64,000 nt of DNA from Blastococcus sp. TF02-09. GTDB lineage: Bacteria > Actinomycetota > Actinomycetes > Mycobacteriales > Geodermatophilaceae. Below, in pieces: positions 48,561 to 57,711 of the stretch (positions within the stretch are counted from its first letter, which is position 1; each line of letters opens with the position of its first letter). A model generated the notes under the pieces. It saw nothing but the letters and a program-made list of their open reading frames with translations, had not been told where the DNA came from and did no database searches. The translations under genes were made by a program, and so were the position numbers. The DNA is taken from assembly GCF_003319105.1 (NCBI RefSeq), contig NZ_QOHH01000015.1, forward strand, positions 1 through 64,000. The letters are read 5' to 3'.

Positions 48561-50807
48561 TCAGAAGGCCGCGAGCGCCCGCTGGGTCGGCGTGAACGCA
48601 CGGGCGGCGAACCGGTCGTGCTCCAGCGGCGGCGCGAACGCGTAGCCCTGGCCCTGCTCCACCCCGTGGGCGAGGAGCCGCTCGTGCTGGACCGCGGTCT
48701 CGATGCCCTCCGCCAGCACCGTGATCCCGAGGCACCCGGCCATGAGCACGACGCCGCGCAGCAGGTCCGACGTCTCCTCGTGCCGCAGCTCCTCCACCAG
48801 CGAGCGGTCGATCTTCAGCGTGCTGATGGGGTAGCGGCGGACGTACTCGAGCGAGGTGTAGCCGACGCCGAAGTCGTCCAGGCTGACGTGCACGCCCATC
48901 GCCGCCAGCCGGGACAGCGGGGCGACCCCCGCGGTCGACGGCAGCTCCTCGTGCTCGGTGATCTCCAGGTGCAGCCGCGTGGGATCGATGCCCGAGGCGG
49001 CCAGGGCGGATCGCACGCGGTCGTCCAGCCCGGGGTCCAGCATGCTCGACCGGCCGAGGTTCACGCTCATGAACAGCCGCCGCGAGCTCGCCCGGTCCCA
49101 CGTGGCGAGCTGGGCCAGCGCCGCGATCAGCACCTGCTCGTCGATCCGGGCGGCCAGCCCGTGCTCCTCGGCCAGGCCGAGGAAGGCGTCCGGCGCGAGC
49201 AGCCCGCGCTCGGGGTGGCGCCAGCGGACCAGCGCCTCGCAGCCGAGCACCGCGCCGTCGGCCAGGGCCACCAGCGGCTGGTAGCGCAGCTCCAGGCTCC
49301 CGGCGTCGGTGCCACCGGCCAGCAGCCGCCGCAGGTCCTCGGCGATGGACAGCCGGCCGAGGACGTCCTCGCGCATCCGCTGGGAGAAGCAGGCGACCGC
49401 AGCGCGGCCGGTGGTCTTGACCGAGTAGAGGGCGACGTCGGCGTCGGCCAGCGACTCGGTCAGCTGCGAGGCCGCGTGCAGCTCCGTCCAGCCCGCGCTC
49501 ACCGTCACGGCCTGGGGGTGCCGCGCCAGCGGCGTCTCCAGGACGAAGGGCTCGCGGAACACCGCGTGCAGCAGCTCGTCCGGGCTCGGGGCTCCGGGGG
49601 TCAGGAGCAGGACGAACTCGTCGCCACCGGACCGCGCCACCGTGCCCCGCGCGCCGACGGCGGAACGCAGCCGCGTGCCGACGGCGACCAGCAGCCGGTC
49701 CCCGGTCTCGTGCCCGAACGTGTCGTTGACGTGCTTGAAGTGGTCGAGGTCCATCAGGCACACCCGCCCGACCGGCCCCGGCCCGGACGCCGAGCCCGCC
49801 AGCAGCGCGTCGAAGGCCTGGCTGAGTCCCCGGCGGTTGGCCAGGGAGGTCAGCGGGTCCTGCGTCGCCCGCCGCTCGCTGCTGCGCACGGCCTGGGCTC
49901 CGCGGAGGACGGCCAGCACACCGACCAGCGCGGCGACGGAGAGGTAGGCCCACGTCGGCAGGCGCTGGCCCAGCCCGGCCCCGCCGATCGCGTAGAGGGC
50001 GCCCGGGATGAGCGCCAGCGGCGCCAGGCCCAGCAGCCGCGCCGACTCGCTCCGGCGGTGCTGCAGCAGCGCGGGGGTGAAGACCACCGCCATGCTCGGC
50101 TGCACCGCGGCGCACGCGTAGAGCAGGGCCGCGGCGGTCCAGAGGACGGCGAGGCCGTCGTCGGGCAGGACGAAGCGGACGCCGTCCATGGTGCCCAGGG
50201 CGTCGCAGAGGGCGGTGGAGAGCGCCGCCGCGATCAGCAGGGCGCCGCTGGCGCCGAGGTGGTGCCGCGAGGCGGCGAACCGCAGGAGCAGGCAGGCGAG
50301 GACGACGTCGACCGGCGCGACGACCGCGGCCCAGGTGTGCGTCGGGTCGCCGAGACTCGCGGCGGTGGCGACGACCTGCGCGACGCCCAGGGCGACCACG
50401 GCGCCGACGACGTACTGGTCGGCCCGGCGTCCGAAGGCCTCGGCCCGGGTCCGCTGCGGTCGCGGCGCGCCGGCCGCCCGGCGACGGCGGACGAAGATCG
50501 AGGCGATGAGCCCGATCGCGACCACCAGGCCGCACTGGGTCAGCGCGGAGGCCGCGAGCTCGGCGCCGGGGTCGGCCACCAGGTCGAGCATGCCCGCGGC
50601 CCAGAACCCCAGCATCGCCGCCACCGCCAGCCACGGCAGCAGCGGGCGGGGACGGTGCACGACGATCCCCACGACGGGGACGACGACGGCGGCGACCGCC
50701 ACCAGGACCACGGTCGGCACCCGGGTGGGGGCCGCGCTCGTCAGGGCGACGACGGTCAGCAGCACAGCGGCTGTGAGCCGGACGTCGAGCCGACGGTGCA
50801 GAGGCAT
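48561..50807 (-). CDS. Membrane GGDEF-EAL bifunctional cyclic-di-GMP enzyme
   Basis: This 748-residue protein has seven or eight N-terminal membrane helices (about 1-280), a GGDEF domain (about 300-460) with intact SGGDEF, and an EAL domain (about 485-735). The EAL domain has CEALVRWRHP, ITEHEEL, DDFGVGYTSLEYV, KIDRSLV, EGIET and QGYAFAPPL. The RxxD inhibitory site ahead of GGDEF is missing. Both cyclase and phosphodiesterase activities look possible. Its place between two polysaccharide loci suggests, without proving, a role in biofilm regulation. Confidence 0.92.
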   Translation of the reverse strand: MPLHRRLDVRLTAAVLLTVVALTSAAPTRVPTVVLVAVAAVVVPVVGIVVHRPRPLLPWLAVAAMLGFWAAGMLDLVADPGAELAASALTQCGLVVAIGLIASIFVRRRRAAGAPRPQRTRAEAFGRRADQYVVGAVVALGVAQVVATAASLGDPTHTWAAVVAPVDVVLACLLLRFAASRHHLGASGALLIAAALSTALCDALGTMDGVRFVLPDDGLAVLWTAAALLYACAAVQPSMAVVFTPALLQHRRSESARLLGLAPLALIPGALYAIGGAGLGQRLPTWAYLSVAALVGVLAVLRGAQAVRSSERRATQDPLTSLANRRGLSQAFDALLAGSASGPGPVGRVCLMDLDHFKHVNDTFGHETGDRLLVAVGTRLRSAVGARGTVARSGGDEFVLLLTPGAPSPDELLHAVFREPFVLETPLARHPQAVTVSAGWTELHAASQLTESLADADVALYSVKTTGRAAVACFSQRMREDVLGRLSIAEDLRRLLAGGTDAGSLELRYQPLVALADGAVLGCEALVRWRHPERGLLAPDAFLGLAEEHGLAARIDEQVLIAALAQLATWDRASSRRLFMSVNLGRSSMLDPGLDDRVRSALAASGIDPTRLHLEITEHEELPSTAGVAPLSRLAAMGVHVSLDDFGVGYTSLEYVRRYPISTLKIDRSLVEELRHEETSDLLRGVVLMAGCLGITVLAEGIETAVQHERLLAHGVEQGQGYAFAPPLEHDRFAARAFTPTQRALAAF

Positions 50808-50936
50808 GAGTTACGGAACGGCACGGGAACGCAGCTTCTTGACGGGTGTGCGGCGCGTGTCACCTGCAAGGATTAGATCGCACGCAATCGAAGGCACGGG
50901 CGGGTCGACGCCGGAGGCGCCACCGCGGGGCAGCGG

Positions 50937-52001
50937 TCAGCGCGGGGAGCCGGCGTACACGGCGACGAGCGCGGCGCGCTGGTCCGCCTCGGTGTTGCCC
51001 GCCAGGTGCGCCGACCACCGCGAGACGTTCGCCTTCGCCGCCGGCACGTCGGTCAGGCAGGCCAGGGCGCCCGCGACGTCGTCCGCACCCGTCAGGGTCA
51101 GTTCGGACGGCACGTCGGCGAAGCTCGGCAGCCGGCGCACCAGGGTGGGCACGCCCAGGGCGGTGGCCTCGGCGACCATCAGCGGGAAGCCCTCCCACAG
51201 CGCCGAGTGCAGGTACAGGTCCGCGGCCGCGAGCGCCGGCAGCGCCTCGGCGCGGGGCAGCCAGCCGGACACCGCCACGCCCCCCGCCTCCAGTGCGGCG
51301 CGGGCGGTCGGGTCGCCGTCGCCCAGCCAGACGGCGCGCAGCCGCGGCAGCCGGGTCCGCAGCAGCCCGACGAACCGCAGGAAGAAGTCGGGGTCCTTCT
51401 GCGCCGAGAGCCGGCCGCCACCGACCACCAGGAGGTCGCCGGGCTCGCGCTCCGCGCGTACGGGGACGACAGCGGGCGCGATGTTCGGCACCAGGTAGCG
51501 CGGGGCGCGGTGGGTCGGCCACGCCGAGAGCTCCTGCTCGCGGGGGGAGCAGGCCGCGAAGGCCGACGTGTTGACCGCCAGCAGCGCCTCGGCCAGCCAG
51601 AAGGCGCCGCGCACCGGCGCGGCGACGTCCCGGCGCTCGAAGGCGTAGCAGTGCGGGGTGTAGACGATGCGGTGCCGGGTGCGGGCCACGGCGAGCCGCG
51701 CGTACCCGCCCCCGTGGCTGGAGTGCGCGTGCACGACGTCCGGACGCAGCGCCCGCACCACCTCACGGACGCGCCGCACCTTGGCCCGGTGCGAGCCGGT
51801 CATCTCGGCGGTGCTCGCGAAGTCGGCCTGCTCGGCGAGGTCGCCCTCGCCGTCCACCGGGGTGCCCGAGAGCAGGTGGTGCTCCACCTCGGGCAGCGAG
51901 CGGGTGTACTGCGCGATCGCCGAGCCCACCCCGCTGCTGAACTTCTGCACGACGTGCAGCACCCGGGTGCCGGTGACGTCGTCCAGGGGCCCGGACGTCA
52001 C
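50937..52001 (-). CDS. GT4-family glycosyltransferase
   Basis: This 354-residue GT-B enzyme has VLHVVQKFSSGVGSAIAQYTRSL, VHAHSSHGGGYARLAVARTRHR, VVGGGRLSAQKDPDFFLRFV and SALWEGFPLMVAEATALGVPTLV, with the Glu residues typical of GT4. The GTG start at 52001 overlaps the stop of the WbaP-like gene (GTGA), so it should add the second sugar after priming. Confidence 0.87.
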   Translation of the reverse strand: MTSGPLDDVTGTRVLHVVQKFSSGVGSAIAQYTRSLPEVEHHLLSGTPVDGEGDLAEQADFASTAEMTGSHRAKVRRVREVVRALRPDVVHAHSSHGGGYARLAVARTRHRIVYTPHCYAFERRDVAAPVRGAFWLAEALLAVNTSAFAACSPREQELSAWPTHRAPRYLVPNIAPAVVPVRAEREPGDLLVVGGGRLSAQKDPDFFLRFVGLLRTRLPRLRAVWLGDGDPTARAALEAGGVAVSGWLPRAEALPALAAADLYLHSALWEGFPLMVAEATALGVPTLVRRLPSFADVPSELTLTGADDVAGALACLTDVPAAKANVSRWSAHLAGNTEADQRAALVAVYAGSPR

Positions 52002-53515
52002 CGGCCGGTGCCCCGGACGACCGAGCTGACCGTGCGCAGCAGGATCTTCACGTCCAGCCAGAGCGACCAGTTCTCGATGTAGTAGTTGTCGAAGCGCGCG
52101 CGGTCGGCGATCGAGGTGTCCCCGCGCAGCCCGTGCACCTGCGCCCAGCCGGTGAGCCCCGACGGCACCCGGTGGCGCGCCTCGTAGCTGGGGTAGCGGG
52201 TGCGGAACTGGCTGACGAAGTGCGGCCGCTCCGGGCGGGGCCCGACCAGGCTCATGTCGCCGCGCAGGATGTTGAACAGCTGCGGCAGCTCGTCCAGCGA
52301 GGTCTTCCGCAGGAACCGGCCGACCCGCGTCACCCGCGGGTCCTCGCCGATGTTCCACATCGTCTGCGACTCGGTCTCGGTGGCGGGGCGCAGCGAGCGG
52401 AACTTGAGCAGCTCGAAGTGGTGCCCGTCGACGCCGACGCGCTCCTGGCGGAACAGGATCCCGCCCTTCCCGTCGAGCCGGACCGCCAGTGCGACCAGCG
52501 CCAGCACCGGTGCGAGGAACACGATCGTCAGGCCCGAGACCAGGACGTCCATGGCCCGCTTCATCGCCCATGCCCGGCTGCGGTAGGTGGCCCGGCGCAG
52601 GCGCACGAGCGGGAACCCCCAGGCGGTGTCCATCGAGTTCTCCACCTGGTGCAGCTCGAACAGCCGGGGGACGACGAACAGCTCGCAGCTGAGCCGGTCG
52701 CAGGTGCGGATCAGGCTCACCATCTCCGATTCCTTCATGGAGGAGAAGGCGACGACCACGGTGCGCACCCCGCCCTGCACCAGCACGCGGGACAGGACCT
52801 CGGGACCGCCGAGCACGGGCAGGATGCGGGGCTGCGTGGTCTCCGGCGGGTCGGCGTCGAGGAAGCCGACCGGGCGCAGGCCGTACTCGGGGTGGGCGCG
52901 CAGCACCTCCGCGACCCGGTTGCCCACCCGGCCGGCGCCGAGGACGAGGGTGCGGTGGGCGACCAGCCCGTGGGCGCGCAGCCGGCGGACGACGGCGTAG
53001 CCGGCCGCCCGGAACAGCACGAGGGCGACGGTCACGGCGAGCGCGCCGCCGAGGGCGGGGAAGGACACCGTGTAGACGCCGGACGTCAGCTCCGCCCAGG
53101 CGATCTGCGTGACGGTGGAGAGGGCGGCGGCGGCGAGCGCCCGGCCGGCGAGCGCGGGCAGGTCGTCGAGGGCCGAGAGCGACAGCCGGGAGCGGTAGAG
53201 GCCGCCGGCCCACAGGCAGAGGAGGTAGAAGGCGCCGAAGACCAGCGTCTTGATCGCCGGGCCGGGAAGCTCCACGTCGCCGACGGCGAGCTGGAGCAGC
53301 GCGATGCCGACGACGACCGCGGCCACGTCGAGTGCCACCAGCAGCGGGCGGACGCTGAAGCGGGTGATCCGTGCCCAGCGTCGTCGGGCCGGCCGAGTGG
53401 ACTCCCCCCGGGCGAGGGGCCGAACCGACGGCGGGGCGACGCGCGCGGGCGCCTCCGCCCCGGTCAGGGGGAAGGCCTCCACGCGGGGCTGCGGGGGCTT
53501 GAGGCTCTTGGTCAT
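51998..53515 (-). CDS. Polyprenyl-phosphate glycosylphosphotransferase, WbaP/CpsE-like
   Basis: This 505-residue protein has four N-terminal membrane helices, a Rossmann-like CoA-binding domain (LVLGAGRVGNRVAEVL) and a C-terminal sugar-transferase domain. The latter shows DVLVSGLTIVFLAP, FRQERVGVDGHHFELLKFRS, KTSLDELPQLFNILRGDMSL and GLTGWAQVHGLRG. It transfers a hexose-1-phosphate to undecaprenyl phosphate and starts the second polysaccharide. It is coupled to the downstream glycosyltransferase. Confidence 0.93.
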   Translation of the reverse strand: MTKSLKPPQPRVEAFPLTGAEAPARVAPPSVRPLARGESTRPARRRWARITRFSVRPLLVALDVAAVVVGIALLQLAVGDVELPGPAIKTLVFGAFYLLCLWAGGLYRSRLSLSALDDLPALAGRALAAAALSTVTQIAWAELTSGVYTVSFPALGGALAVTVALVLFRAAGYAVVRRLRAHGLVAHRTLVLGAGRVGNRVAEVLRAHPEYGLRPVGFLDADPPETTQPRILPVLGGPEVLSRVLVQGGVRTVVVAFSSMKESEMVSLIRTCDRLSCELFVVPRLFELHQVENSMDTAWGFPLVRLRRATYRSRAWAMKRAMDVLVSGLTIVFLAPVLALVALAVRLDGKGGILFRQERVGVDGHHFELLKFRSLRPATETESQTMWNIGEDPRVTRVGRFLRKTSLDELPQLFNILRGDMSLVGPRPERPHFVSQFRTRYPSYEARHRVPSGLTGWAQVHGLRGDTSIADRARFDNYYIENWSLWLDVKILLRTVSSVVRGTGR

Positions 53516-53655
53516 CTCAGGTGGTCCTCGGCATGGAGCGCTGGACGTGCTGGTGAGCCGGACGCGACGGTCCGGGGGAGGGCGCGCAGAGGTGCGCCAC
53601 GAGGAGGTGCGGAGGTCCGGCGCGCGACGGGGCGCCGGTCAGGGCAGGACCGGGG

Positions 53656-54744
53656 TCAGTCCGGTCGGTCGCCGGGGTTGCCGGCACCGCCGGTGCCGGA
53701 ACCCGCGCGGCCCGAGACGGCGCGGGCGGACTCGCGGGCCAGCGAGGCGGTGACCGCGTCCCCGAGCACGGCGAGCGGAGACGCGGCGTCGTCGTGGCTC
53801 CCGCCGGCGGAGTGCGCGCCGGCGGTGCCCGCCCCGCACGGGGCGGCAGGCGCGGGTGGGGCGGGCGACGCCGGCGCCGAGGGCACGACGGGTCGGGGCG
53901 GGTCGACCGGGTCCGCCGGCCGGCTCGGCCCCGCCTGGGCGGGGGAGGAGGACCCGTCGGTCGCCGGGACGGCCACGGAGCCGGCCGGGGCGTGCTCGCA
54001 CAGCTCCTCGTCGGCGTGCGGAGCCCGGTCGGCACGAGGCGGGGCGTGCTGTGCCGGCGCGGGTGCCTTCGGTGCCGCGACCGGGGTCCCGGCCTCGTCG
54101 GACGCGTCCTCGGCGGGCGCCTTGCTCGTCGTCGACGGGGCATCCGGCGTCGTGGGCACGGCGCGGACGACCGAGCCGACGGAGGCCGGCTGGGCGGTGG
54201 TGACCGACAGCGGGAGGTCGCCGGTGATGACGGGCGGAGCGAGAGGCGGCAGCGGGAGGGGTGCGGCCACGTCGAGCACCGGCAGCACCGAGGGCTCGAA
54301 CGGCCCGTTGCCACCCCCGTTGCCACCGCCGTTGCCGAGGCCCGCGCCGTTGCCGGGGTCGCCGCCCTGGCTCACGCCGTCGCCCGGGTCGCCGCTCCCG
54401 GGCAGGCCGTGGTCCTCGGCCTGCCCGGGGTCGCCGTCGCCGGAGGGCGGAGGGTCCTCGGGTCCGGCCGTCGCCCGAGCGTCCGGGCCAGGCTCCGCGG
54501 GTTTCTCCGCCGGATCGCCGGGAGACGGTGCGTTTGCGTGCGTCGCGCGGCCGGGCGCGCTGGACGAACTCCCGGGGGCCTCGCCGTCGGCCCGCGCCTC
54601 GGTCGACAGGGCGGTGAGGAGAACGGCAAAGCCCACGAGGGCGAGGACGGCGAGCACGAGCCGTATGGACCAGGACAGGCCGGCACCTCGTCGGCTGACG
54701 AGGGGAGCAGGGTGCGGCGACCGCGGAACCGAACCGCTGGTCAT
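53656..54744 (-). CDS. Secreted low-complexity Pro/Ala/Gly-rich protein
   Basis: This 362-residue protein has a basic N-terminus, one hydrophobic segment (about 30-48, LVLAVLALVGFAVLLTALS) followed by an Ala-x-Ala-like site (EARA), and then 300 residues of low-complexity sequence rich in Pro, Ala, Gly and Asp. A Gly-Asn repeat stretch lies near residue 125-145. It has two Cys residues in the second half. No enzyme domain is seen, so it may be a wall-associated spacer protein of the polysaccharide locus. The antisense frames are also open because of composition, so the strand call is moderately sure. Confidence 0.55.
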   Translation of the reverse strand: MTSGSVPRSPHPAPLVSRRGAGLSWSIRLVLAVLALVGFAVLLTALSTEARADGEAPGSSSSAPGRATHANAPSPGDPAEKPAEPGPDARATAGPEDPPPSGDGDPGQAEDHGLPGSGDPGDGVSQGGDPGNGAGLGNGGGNGGGNGPFEPSVLPVLDVAAPLPLPPLAPPVITGDLPLSVTTAQPASVGSVVRAVPTTPDAPSTTSKAPAEDASDEAGTPVAAPKAPAPAQHAPPRADRAPHADEELCEHAPAGSVAVPATDGSSSPAQAGPSRPADPVDPPRPVVPSAPASPAPPAPAAPCGAGTAGAHSAGGSHDDAASPLAVLGDAVTASLARESARAVSGRAGSGTGGAGNPGDRPD

Positions 54745-54967
54745 CGCACCCCCCGTTGTCCCGCGCCCCGCAGATGTCGTCTGACCTGCGTCTTTCGGTC
54801 ATCATGACGGGCCGACGCCGCACGGTCGGGGTCTCGTGCCGCCGAGTGACCGACTACACCTCCGGTATAGCGGCTCTGCGGCTCGTCGTCACTCCGTGTG
54901 AGGGCGCATCATGCGGTCGCCTGTCACCCGTTCGTGCGCCGGGACCGGAGCCGAGGGGCCGCAGCCC

Positions 54968-54973
54968 TACGCT
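54968..54973 (+). promoter_or_regulatory. Putative -10 element for leaderless Wzz-like mRNA
   Basis: TACGCT ends 6 nt before the ATG at 54980. No Shine-Dalgarno sequence is present, matching leaderless actinobacterial promoters. Confidence 0.45.
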
Positions 54974-54979
54974 GGCCGG

Positions 54980-55654
54980 ATGACGAGGAAGGGCGGCTCT
55001 CCGGCGCGGTCCGGGGCGACCCAGCAGATGGGCCCCTCGCACCCCGCGGCAGACCTCCGTACGGCGGCGCCTGCCCGGTGGTCCTCACGCAGGAGGGCAT
55101 CCCGGGTGACGCACCTCGTGCTGCCGCTCGTCGGTGCCGTGGTGCTCGGGGGCGCGGCCTTCGTCTTCGAGGCCCAGCGTGCGCCGCAGTACACGTCCGA
55201 GGCACTGGTCGCCGTGCTGCCCGAGGACCCCGCCGACGAGGTGTCCATGCCCATCACCTCGATCTGGGCGGAGATCGCCGACTCCGACTCCGTGCGCGAC
55301 CGCGTCGGCCAGACACTGGGCGTCAGCCGGGCCGAGCTCGAGGACGACCTGGTCGTCGCCGCGTCCGAGGACGCACCGCTGGTGTCGGTGCAGGCCACCA
55401 CCGGGAACGCGGAGACCTCGGCCGCCTGGGCGAACGCCGCGGCCGGCGAGATCGTGGGCGAGGCGGACGGCGACCAGGTCCCCGGCTACGACCTGGCCCA
55501 GGTGACCGACGCCCGCCCCCGCAGCGAGACGGATCAGTTCCCCGCGCTCCCGCTGGTCGGCGGTGCTGCCGTCGTGGGCCTGCTCGCCGGTGCCGGTGCG
55601 GCGCAGCTGCTGGACCGCCGCGCCCGGCAGAGGGCGCAGCCGGCGTCGGCCTAG
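54980..55654 (+). CDS. Wzz-like chain-length/polysaccharide export protein
   Basis: This 224-residue protein has a Ser/Arg-rich cytoplasmic start, transmembrane helices at about 58-75 and 188-210, and an extracytoplasmic helical region between, with EALVAVLPEDPADEVSMPITSIW and VSVQATTGNAETSAAWANAAA. This is the bi-topic arrangement of Wzz/CapA adaptors without a kinase domain. The ATG 54980 is chosen because of the leaderless promoter. It converges with a second Wzz-like gene, and both stops lie in one CTAG. Confidence 0.72.
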   Translation: MTRKGGSPARSGATQQMGPSHPAADLRTAAPARWSSRRRASRVTHLVLPLVGAVVLGGAAFVFEAQRAPQYTSEALVAVLPEDPADEVSMPITSIWAEIADSDSVRDRVGQTLGVSRAELEDDLVVAASEDAPLVSVQATTGNAETSAAWANAAAGEIVGEADGDQVPGYDLAQVTDARPRSETDQFPALPLVGGAAVVGLLAGAGAAQLLDRRARQRAQPASA

Positions 55655-56250
55655 TCGCCGACGGGAGCGCGCCGCCGCCGGGTGCCTCCGGGCAACGTGG
55701 TGGCGAGGACCGTCGCGACGGCGACGCCGACGCCCGCGCCGCCGGCGGGCAGCAGCCAACCGGGCGTCGTCGGTTCCTCCGGCAGGAGCGCCGGGCCGAT
55801 GGTGGTGACGTCGTAGGGGTCGAAGGCGTCGACCTCGACCAGCGCCCGGCTCACCACGTCCGCCGTCCGCTGCGCGGTGCGCGGATCGTCCGACGTCCCG
55901 GTGACGCTGATGATCGGTGCGTCCGGAGCGGCCTGGACGAGCACGAACATCCGGGGGTCGTCCGCCTGCTCGGCCAGACCGGCCTCGCGCAGCGGATCGG
56001 CGACGATGCCCGGCGCCGTCGCCAGCCGGGCGAGCGCCTGCGTGCTGCGCGCGACGCTGCTGGGATCGTCGACGTCCTCCGCCGTCACCGTCAGGTAGGC
56101 CGTCGACTCGTAGGTGGACGACTGCGCCACCCCGAGCCCGAGCCCCACGACCAGCCCCGAGACGGCGCCGGCCGGTACCCACCACCAGCGCCGGCGGGCC
56201 ACCCCCGCGTCCGGCAGCCGCCCGCTCGTGCCGGGAACCGGGGTGCTCAC
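55651..56250 (-). CDS. Wzz-like chain-length determinant protein
   Basis: This 199-residue protein has RRRWWWVPAGAVSGLVVGLGLGVA (TM1), an external region with YLTVTAEDVDDPSSVARSTQALARLA and a second helix near 165-185. It is a small Wzz-domain protein, lacks the kinase part and would set chain length with the O-antigen ligase gene that precedes it (GTGA overlap). The stop codon overlaps the convergent neighbour's stop. Confidence 0.78.
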   Translation of the reverse strand: MSTPVPGTSGRLPDAGVARRRWWWVPAGAVSGLVVGLGLGVAQSSTYESTAYLTVTAEDVDDPSSVARSTQALARLATAPGIVADPLREAGLAEQADDPRMFVLVQAAPDAPIISVTGTSDDPRTAQRTADVVSRALVEVDAFDPYDVTTIGPALLPEEPTTPGWLLPAGGAGVGVAVATVLATTLPGGTRRRRAPVGD

Positions 56251-57584
56251 GCGGGCACCTCCTCGAGCACCCGTTCCTGGGGTGCGGGGTCCGTGGCGGG
56301 CGCGCCGGCCCGGTCGTCGGGCAGGTCCTCGTCGGCCGCCGCCCAGCCCGCCAGGCCCAGCGCGACGGCCAGGAACAGCGAACCGGGCCCGCCGAGGTCC
56401 GCCGCCAGCATGCTCGTCAGGTAATAGGCCAGGACCCCGGTCCCGGCCAGCGCGAGCGCGGTGCTCAGGTCGGAACGGGGACGGGCCGAGCGGACGAGCC
56501 CGCGGGCCAGCAGGACCAGGAAGACGACGACGAACAGCCCGGCTGCCACCAGACCTCGCTCGCTGGCGACCAGGAGGTAGAAGTTGTGCGGCGACTCCAG
56601 GGCCACCTGCTCGAAGTCCCCACCGAAGGCGATGTCGCTCGACCCGAGCAGGGAGAGGTCGGCGTAGGCGTCGCGGTGCTCGACGAAGGCGCGCGGCCCG
56701 ACCCCGGTCAGGGGGTGGTCGAACGCCATCTGACGGGCGGCCTTCCACAGAGCGAAGCGGTCGATCAGCGATTGGTCCGGCGTCCCGCTCACCACGCTCG
56801 TCACCCGGTCGGCGAGCTCGCCGCCGTGGGCCACGAGGACGGGCAGGACCCCTGCGGACACGACGGCCACGGCCGCCACGGCGCCGAGCATGCGCAGCGC
56901 TCTGCCGCGGCTGACCACGATCATCGCCGCCACGGCTGCCGCGACCCATGCCCCGCGGGTGAGCGACAGGGCCAGCGGGAGGGCGAGGAATGCTGCGCCG
57001 CCCAGGGCCCACCACCGCGACCGCCCGCTCAGCACCACGCCGAGGGCGAGGCACACGACGAGCCCGAGCGCGGTGATCTCGGCCATCGCGCTGATGTCGT
57101 AGGCACCGAACGTCCCGACGGCCCGGACGGCCTCGCCGTCGATGTCGGCCCCGGTGCCGGTTGCCGCCTGCACGATTCCGAGGCCGCCCTGCAGGAAGGC
57201 CAGCCCGAGCAGCCCGCCCAGCAGGATGTACGCGTCCGACCGGCTGCGCACCGCCAGCAGCACGGCGAGCGGCACGAGGCAGAAGAGCTGGACGAACCGC
57301 GCACCTCCCACCACGTTGTCGGGGAAGTCGTGCGCCGCCAGGGCGGTGAGCGCGCTGACCAGGCCCAGGGCCCAGAAGCCGATCGCCGGCACCGACCGGG
57401 CCGCCCCTCGCCCTTCGCCCCGCAGGAGCTCGCGCCCGGCCAGAGCCACTGCCACGGCGACGACGAGGTCGCTGACGGAGACCGGTGGGCCGTCCGGTCC
57501 TGACGCCGGCTGCAGCGACGTGCTGAGCAGCGCCGCGGCCAGCCAGGTGGCCGGGCGCGCGAGGAATCGGCGGGTCGGGGCCAC
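56247..57584 (-). CDS. O-antigen ligase/polymerase family membrane protein
   Basis: This 445-residue protein has about 11 or 12 membrane helices and a large periplasmic loop (about residues 235-300). The loop contains ALWKAARQMAFDHPLTGVGPRAF and DFEQVALESPHNFYLLVASERG, matching the conserved WaaL/Wzy_C pattern with the His. It would polymerise or ligate the exported glycan. The start is a GTG at 57584. Its stop overlaps the Wzz-like gene. Confidence 0.85.
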   Translation of the reverse strand: MAPTRRFLARPATWLAAALLSTSLQPASGPDGPPVSVSDLVVAVAVALAGRELLRGEGRGAARSVPAIGFWALGLVSALTALAAHDFPDNVVGGARFVQLFCLVPLAVLLAVRSRSDAYILLGGLLGLAFLQGGLGIVQAATGTGADIDGEAVRAVGTFGAYDISAMAEITALGLVVCLALGVVLSGRSRWWALGGAAFLALPLALSLTRGAWVAAAVAAMIVVSRGRALRMLGAVAAVAVVSAGVLPVLVAHGGELADRVTSVVSGTPDQSLIDRFALWKAARQMAFDHPLTGVGPRAFVEHRDAYADLSLLGSSDIAFGGDFEQVALESPHNFYLLVASERGLVAAGLFVVVFLVLLARGLVRSARPRSDLSTALALAGTGVLAYYLTSMLAADLGGPGSLFLAVALGLAGWAAADEDLPDDRAGAPATDPAPQERVLEEVPA

Positions 57585-57711
57585 GGTCGTCCCTCCTCCT
57601 CGCGACAGGTCGCAGCGGGGGCGACGGCGCCGCCTGGCGAACTGAGGTCATGATTGCAGTCCAGTCGCATCCATCCGGGTCGCGTACGAGGTGTTCAGGA
57701 GGTTCTCCCCC

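Noticed and set aside
53794..54807. Plus-strand Gly/Arg-rich frame opposite the secreted low-complexity protein
   Set aside because: It lacks a signal peptide or any domain. The minus frame has a membrane/export segment at its N-terminus and an orientation fitting the locus, though certainty is limited.
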